64,000 nt of DNA from positions 29,103,237 through 29,167,236 of the forward strand of contig CM064632.1 in NCBI GenBank assembly GCA_032717465.1. Direction: 5' to 3'. How positions within the stretch are numbered: the first letter of the stretch is position 1; every line of letters starts with the position of its first letter. The DNA comes from Coenobita brevimanus. Lineage: Eukaryota > Arthropoda > Malacostraca > Decapoda > Coenobitidae. This document shows, piece after piece, positions 59,204-64,000 of the stretch. The notes under the pieces were generated by a model. The model was not told the DNA's origin, searched no databases, and saw nothing but the letters and a program-made list of their open reading frames with translations. The position numbers and the translations under genes were made by a program.

Positions 59204-59933
59204 GACTAAAATGGCCTAACTAACAACATTTATCCGATCTCTTATAATAATAATGAGGAGATGGTGGAGCAGGTGGTGTTCAGGGCTCGAGGTACACAGA
59301 ACAAGAACGAAAAAGGGAGGAAAGAACAGGGAAGCAGAAATGAAGGAGAATAAATAACAAGAGTGAAGAACATACAGGAACGAGAGAACACCAAGAGGAA
59401 GGCGGAGAACAGTGCGAGGGAAGAACAAGAATAGTGAAGTGGGAGGAAAATCCTGGAGAGATCAGGTACAGAGAACAAGAAGAGATCAGAGATGAGAGAA
59501 CAAGAGGTGGGAGAAGAAAGAGAAAGAGAAGAAAAGAAAAGAAGGCGAATGAGAAGGGACCTGAAAAAAGACAAGGAAAGGAGTTAAGAGAAAGAAAAAA
59601 AAAGAAGAAAGTAAAAGAGGAGAGAAGAGAAGAAGGAGAGAGAAAAGAGATGAGGGGAAAATACAAGAGAGGAGGTAGAAGAGTAGAGAAGGGGAAAGAG
59701 AACAGAAAGGGAAAAAGTTATGTGAGAAGAGAAAATACATAATGCAAGTTGAAAAGTAGAAAAATATTGGGCTAAAGAGCATACAAAAGCATTGACATGA
59801 AACACAGATAACAGGATGCATAAGATCAGATTATCTGCCAATGTAATACAGTTGGCCTGCATCAAACATCCAGCTTATATGTGTAGTAAAAAGATGGAAA
59901 AGGTATGTCCCCCTTCTCTCTCTACATACCGAT

Positions 59934-59982
<49 letters not shown>
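59934..59982. repeat. (CA)n microsatellite (copy B)
   Basis: Counterpart of 28622-28672. Confidence 0.95.
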
Positions 59983-59983
<1 letters not shown>

Positions 59984-60224
59984 CCAATGTCTCTTCCACC
60001 TCTACATATTCCTATCAATCTATCTATCTATCCTCCAGTATCTCTTCCACTTTATCATTTCTTTCCCTGTATGCCAACTCTCCTTCCTTCCTTCTTCCTC
60101 CTCCTGTCCCCAACACCGTATATATCTTAAAATAACTTTCACCCTCTTTTACACCATAACTGGATCCCATTCTGCCAACAAGCTACTGCAGATAATCCAC
60201 TGCACTTCCCCTTACCACTAATTC

Positions 60225-60228
<4 letters not shown>

Positions 60229-60287
<59 letters not shown>
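60229..60287. repeat. (CT)n microsatellite (copy B)
   Basis: Counterpart of 28917-28971, with a TT interruption absent from copy A. Confidence 0.95.
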
Positions 60288-60770
60288 CACACTAATTCCA
60301 GATAATGAGTGTCCACGGCCCACTGCTTAAGGATTTCTTCAACTCCTTACCAGATTAATATTTGAAGTGCATGAGGGATCAAGCTTGGCAATTCTCCATA
60401 ATTATTTACTCCTTTAATCTTCCACACAGGAACCTCTTTATATCTGTTTCTCTTCCTTTCTACAGACGATTTTATCCAGCATGGGAGACTACCGCAGGAC
60501 AGACTTTTAAAACTTTAGAGCGTTCATTTACATATTGTTCATTCAACGGGGAGACACCGTTTTATATTTTATTCTTCCTAACTACAGGTCATTTTATTTA
60601 GCTCAGGATTTAACTTTACGGAGGCTATTAGGATTTAAGTGAAATAGTCACTGACCCCTTCACTATCCCTAAATTAGCAAAACAATTTGTCTGTAGCTGA
60701 TATAAAGAAAACATAAGACTTCCAAGGCGCTCTGATTAAATGTTCGACAGTTCATCATGATTAAACATTA

Positions 60771-61649
60771 CCAGCATAGTCAATCAATCAATCAATCATT
60801 TCCTATGGCACCCCACGGGATGCACAGGGCCTCGATGAACTCTCTTCACCAATATTTGTCTCTTGCCATCTCCTTCAGGTCCCACCAACACTACTCTCCT
60901 GCTTCTCTTTTCATTGTCCTCAACCAGTTTTCCCTCGGCCTACCTCTGCCTCTTCTTCCTCTACCAGTCCACTCTGGCACATCCCGTATTAAACTGCCTT
61001 CTTTTCTGTATATGTGCCCCAGCCACTTCCAGCGAGACAGTCTCACATATTCATCAACTGGCTCCACTCTCGTAATATCCCTAACTCTTTCATTTGTAAC
61101 TGTCTTGCCACTTTACCCCAAGAACCCTTCTCAGTATTTTATTCTCAAATCCTACTACTGTACTTCCTGATCTGTTGCAATTGTACTGTACCATGACTCA
61201 TGCCCATAAATTAAAATTGGTCTAACCGTGGACTTGAAAATTTTTACTTCAGTCTGTACCGAAAGCATATTATTATTCCAAACAGATTTCAACACTCCAA
61301 CATGACGCCAAGCCAGTCTAATCCTCCCCTCAATTTCATTGTTTAATGATCCATTAAATGCTACAAACGTTCCCAGATACTGAAAATTTTCTACATTCTT
61401 CACCATATTATTCCCAATTACACAATCGATTTGGTTCTCCACGTTCATATTAATAATTTCGGTCTTTCCACAATTTATTACCAGTCCCACTTTTTCTCCT
61501 GCCTCTACCAGACAATCAAGCACCCTCTGCATCTCGTAAATACTTCCGCAAATCAGTACAATATCATCAGCATAGTCCAAATCCATCAGCCTCTTATTTT
61601 CTTTCCAGTTAATTCCTGCACCTGTTCTCCTTACCACCAGCATAACACG
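60771..61649 (-). pseudogene. LINE reverse-transcriptase fragment with YADD (copy B)
   Basis: Counterpart of 29455-30335. The 162-codon frame 61643-61155 is intact, differing at two residues (NCGKTEI against NYGKTEI; RLAWRH against RLPWRH), so it has substitutions but no frameshift relative to copy A. Confidence 0.8.
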
Positions 61650-62383
61650 GTACTGAAAATACGTGAGCTGTATCAGACATGGATATTTATACCAAAATTG
61701 TTCGCAGCATATCAGAAATACAAACAGGGATGAAAATGTGACTAAAATTCAACGAGAGCAATTAAAAAAAAATTGATTTGCTGACGACATACTTCTTTTC
61801 ACTTAATTAGGGGAGGAACTACAAGAAATGATAACAGATCCGTAAAGGGGCAGTCTGAAGGTAGGCTTGAAAATGAGTGTGAGGGAGACAAAAAAAAAAA
61901 TTATGTTTTGCACACATGTTCAGTCCGATCAGAAGGGAAAAAAAAAAAAACTACTCTGCGTCAGCCAACTTGTCCGTAGTTTCACAACATCCAAGGTGCC
62001 TTTAATTGGCCTCTGTAATTTTTTCACTACTGTGAAAATGACAATCTCTGTGACATCCTATGTACATATTTATTCGTCAACTTCACGGTGATCTTCCACG
62101 AGTCTCGCATGGTGACTAAGACGGTGCAGCTTATAAGAATATTTAGCTGGTGCGGAATACGAAATATGTCGAGAAATATAATATGCCTGGAGCAAACAGT
62201 TTAAGCAGACCCAATGCATATCACTGAGACCTAGTAAATATTCTGAATGCGATGGATGTATTTTGGTAAACTGTCATTACAAGAATGATAAGTACCTGCT
62301 GTTAGGTTGAAATGCATGGCTATAAAATCAATGTGTCCTTGATGTTCTGACTTAGGGATCGGAAACATGAAATAAAAAAACCC

Positions 62384-62725
62384 TTGGAACGTAAACATGA
62401 AAGCGCTCAGAGGGGAATGAGAATGCTTAGCTTAGGGGTCACATGGCGATCAAAAAAAAAAAAAAAAATCCAGGTAAAGAGAGCAGTAGCATGGGGATAT
62501 AATACATTGATACGGTCAGGTCAGATCCATCGTAGAACAGATAACAGATGGACATGCAGGATAATTGAGTGGCGACCCAGAAGTGGGGTGAGAGGAGGAG
62601 GCAAACAGAGAACAAGATGGCGAGATATTATTCGGAGACTGCTTAGATTGGAAGGAACAGGCTAACAGGCAGTAGTCTTTTGTCATGCCGTGGACTGACT
62701 GACTGACTGACTAACTGACTGGCGA
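62384..62725 (+). pseudogene. LINE 3' terminal fragment (copy B)
   Basis: Counterpart of 31085-31410. The internal A run is three bases longer, which keeps the frame open and adds one Lys. Ends in the same (CTGA)n tail. Confidence 0.7.
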
Positions 62726-63087
62726 CGACGACGATGATGAATGATGATCATTAACAATACTCGAGATGTCCGTTTCAAGAAAAGGTTATCGGTATGCCAA
62801 TATTAACACATTTGGGCTCCTATGATTCACCCTCTGGTGAACAACATAGTCTTACATTAGCTGGAGTAGAATATTAGATTTGCCCCGACTATGAACAGCT
62901 TATCATTGTGGCTTTCCGAATTCCCATTTCCATCTAAGGGACCTAAATATCCACACATCAAAAATAAACAAAGACAAAATGTATTATAACAGGAGGGCAT
63001 ATCTGTAACTTTCTTTTGTTCGACTCTGGGCATAGGCTTGAATGACTGTTCCCTGTGACCCAATAGTCCTCCTACGTACTTCATCTG

Positions 63088-63175
63088 CACATGTCACCAC
63101 TTGGGAGCTAACAACCAGCATCCATATTGAATACATGCTAGGGCTGTCTCATACAGGACTGGTATATTGGTATTA
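63088..63175 (+). repeat. Family D dispersed repeat (copy B of 31774-31860)
   Basis: Same sequence as its copy A counterpart. Confidence 0.6.
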
Positions 63176-63242
63176 GTGAGGGAGTTTTATGAAATGTCGG
63201 CGGGTTTTATGGTACTAAGTAAAGCCTGTACTAATGAAATTC

Positions 63243-63328
63243 AAAACCTTAAACCGTTCCCTGCCTCAGCCGGGATCAGATACTGGGTCCACTGGGATTC
63301 CAGGCCACCCTCTCTACCGACCTTCAGT
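63243..63328 (-). mobile_element. tRNA-derived SINE head (copy B)
   Basis: Counterpart of 31930-32015, with the same A-box and B-box-like words. Confidence 0.5.
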
Positions 63329-63624
63329 TCGATTAATTCTTTTTTGTTGCCACCACCAAGTGATTCTGGTCAATATAAAGCAAAATACTCTTTGTAGTGA
63401 ACTGTTAATAAAGTCTATATTTAACGCCTCTATTTGTATATCTCTCGTAAACTATGCAAAATCGCCTATGGATGAAGCAAAGACATTATAAAAGAGGTTA
63501 ATAAACGACCATCATATACTGACATCTGGAATAGCTAATTCCCTAATTTCAACAACTTTGGGACGTAATAAATATACACTTACAGTACAGATTCCTTAAT
63601 CCCTATGCAGATATGCTCCCAAAC

Positions 63625-64000
63625 TAAGGTGACCAGAGTCCCGCTTTTAGGCGGGACAGTCCCGCTTTTTGGACGTCCGTCCCGCTTTTTTAATTGTGAC
63701 AAGAATGTCCTGCTTTTTTAGCAAATTATCTTAATTGTCCCGCTTTTAGAAACTTACTATTGCATTAGATATAACATGACCTTTTATGAAATTAGGATGA
63801 AATAGAAAAATTATACATAATCCTAACCAAATGAAATACCGAATTATTAATATAAAATCTGTAATGCTCACTACCTGGTAACTTTGGTCGACCCTTTCAC
63901 TGTACCGTACGGCATGTTCGGAGTTCGTAGGAGACGTTAGTGTTTGATTAGCAGCCTCAGTTTGAGGTGTAGAGCAGCAGCGGTCGCTGTCACATTAGTC
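63625..64000. mobile_element. hAT-type element, cut by window end (copy B)
   Basis: Left terminus TAAGGTGACCAGA preceded by TCCCAAAC (63617-63624), as at 32304-32312. The right end lies outside the window. Confidence 0.8.

Larger units (their letters stand above)
44655..64000 (+). repeat. 19.3-kb direct duplication, copy B
   Basis: Matches 13404-32687 in order and orientation, from the first base after the gap to the last base of the window. Small indels relative to copy A are dense in about 44.7-49.5 kb and sparser later. Stretches not itemised separately (for example 45031-45921, 46451-48240, 49750-50075, 58553-59130, 61650-62383) match the corresponding non-coding stretches of copy A and hold no extra feature. 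Confidence 0.95.

Noticed and set aside
44655..64000. Recent biological tandem duplication
   Set aside because: Not excluded, but less likely than an assembly artefact, because one boundary coincides with a gap and the differences are mostly small indels concentrated at the contig end.

Overview
This window looks like intergenic, repeat-dominated nuclear DNA from a decapod crustacean, most likely a crab. The reasons are the very high density of long (TG)n, (GA)n, (TA)n and (CA)n microsatellites, purine-only tracts, several LINE lineages, tRNA-derived SINEs, and a TTAACCCCTTCA-bounded short repeat that I recall as common in crab genomes. The taxon is inference. I found no convincing host protein-coding gene, rRNA or functional tRNA. 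Nearly all protein similarity comes from transposable elements, and most long open frames are translated microsatellites.

Layout. 1-6921 (first contig) holds microsatellites, a repeat rich in AGGTCA half-sites (1610-2330) and a decayed errantivirus-like element on the minus strand (LTR/polypurine tract, env remnant, integrase remnant; about 3561-6921), cut by a 100-N gap (6922-7021). 7022-13403 holds GA-rich tracts and a minisatellite, several short inverted-repeat elements, a LINE 3' end and another AGGTCA-rich repeat. 13404-32687 is copy A of a 19.3-kb block. 32688-44554 holds the end of a hAT-type element, a SINE, microsatellites, a LINE inserted in an AGGTCA repeat and a LINE RT fragment. 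A second 100-N gap (44555-44654) follows. 44655-64000 is copy B, a direct repeat of copy A that begins flush with the gap and is still matching at the window end. The most economical reading is an uncollapsed second haplotype or overlapping contig scaffolded in tandem, not a biological duplication.

The most informative locus is inside the duplicated block. A 5.5-kb Ty3/gypsy-class retrovirus-like element (pol plus an F-protein-like env with a furin-type site and a membrane anchor) is inserted in the 3' part of a LINE. It has a 4-bp target duplication, a complete 241-bp 3' LTR, and a 5' LTR cut down to its first ~49 bp and joined straight to pol, so gag, protease and primer-binding site are missing. 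The deletion fuses LINE, LTR and pol sequence into one 769-codon open frame. Pol has one frameshift and env one stop codon shared by both copies; other breaks are private to one copy and probably reflect consensus error. The element is defective.

Small non-autonomous elements could be defined from the sequence alone: two hAT-type elements with 8-bp target duplications, a fold-back family with long inverted termini in at least four places, and a TTAA-bounded family resembling piggyBac MITEs. The AGGTCA repeat carries direct repeats with one-base spacing (DR1) in three separate copies.
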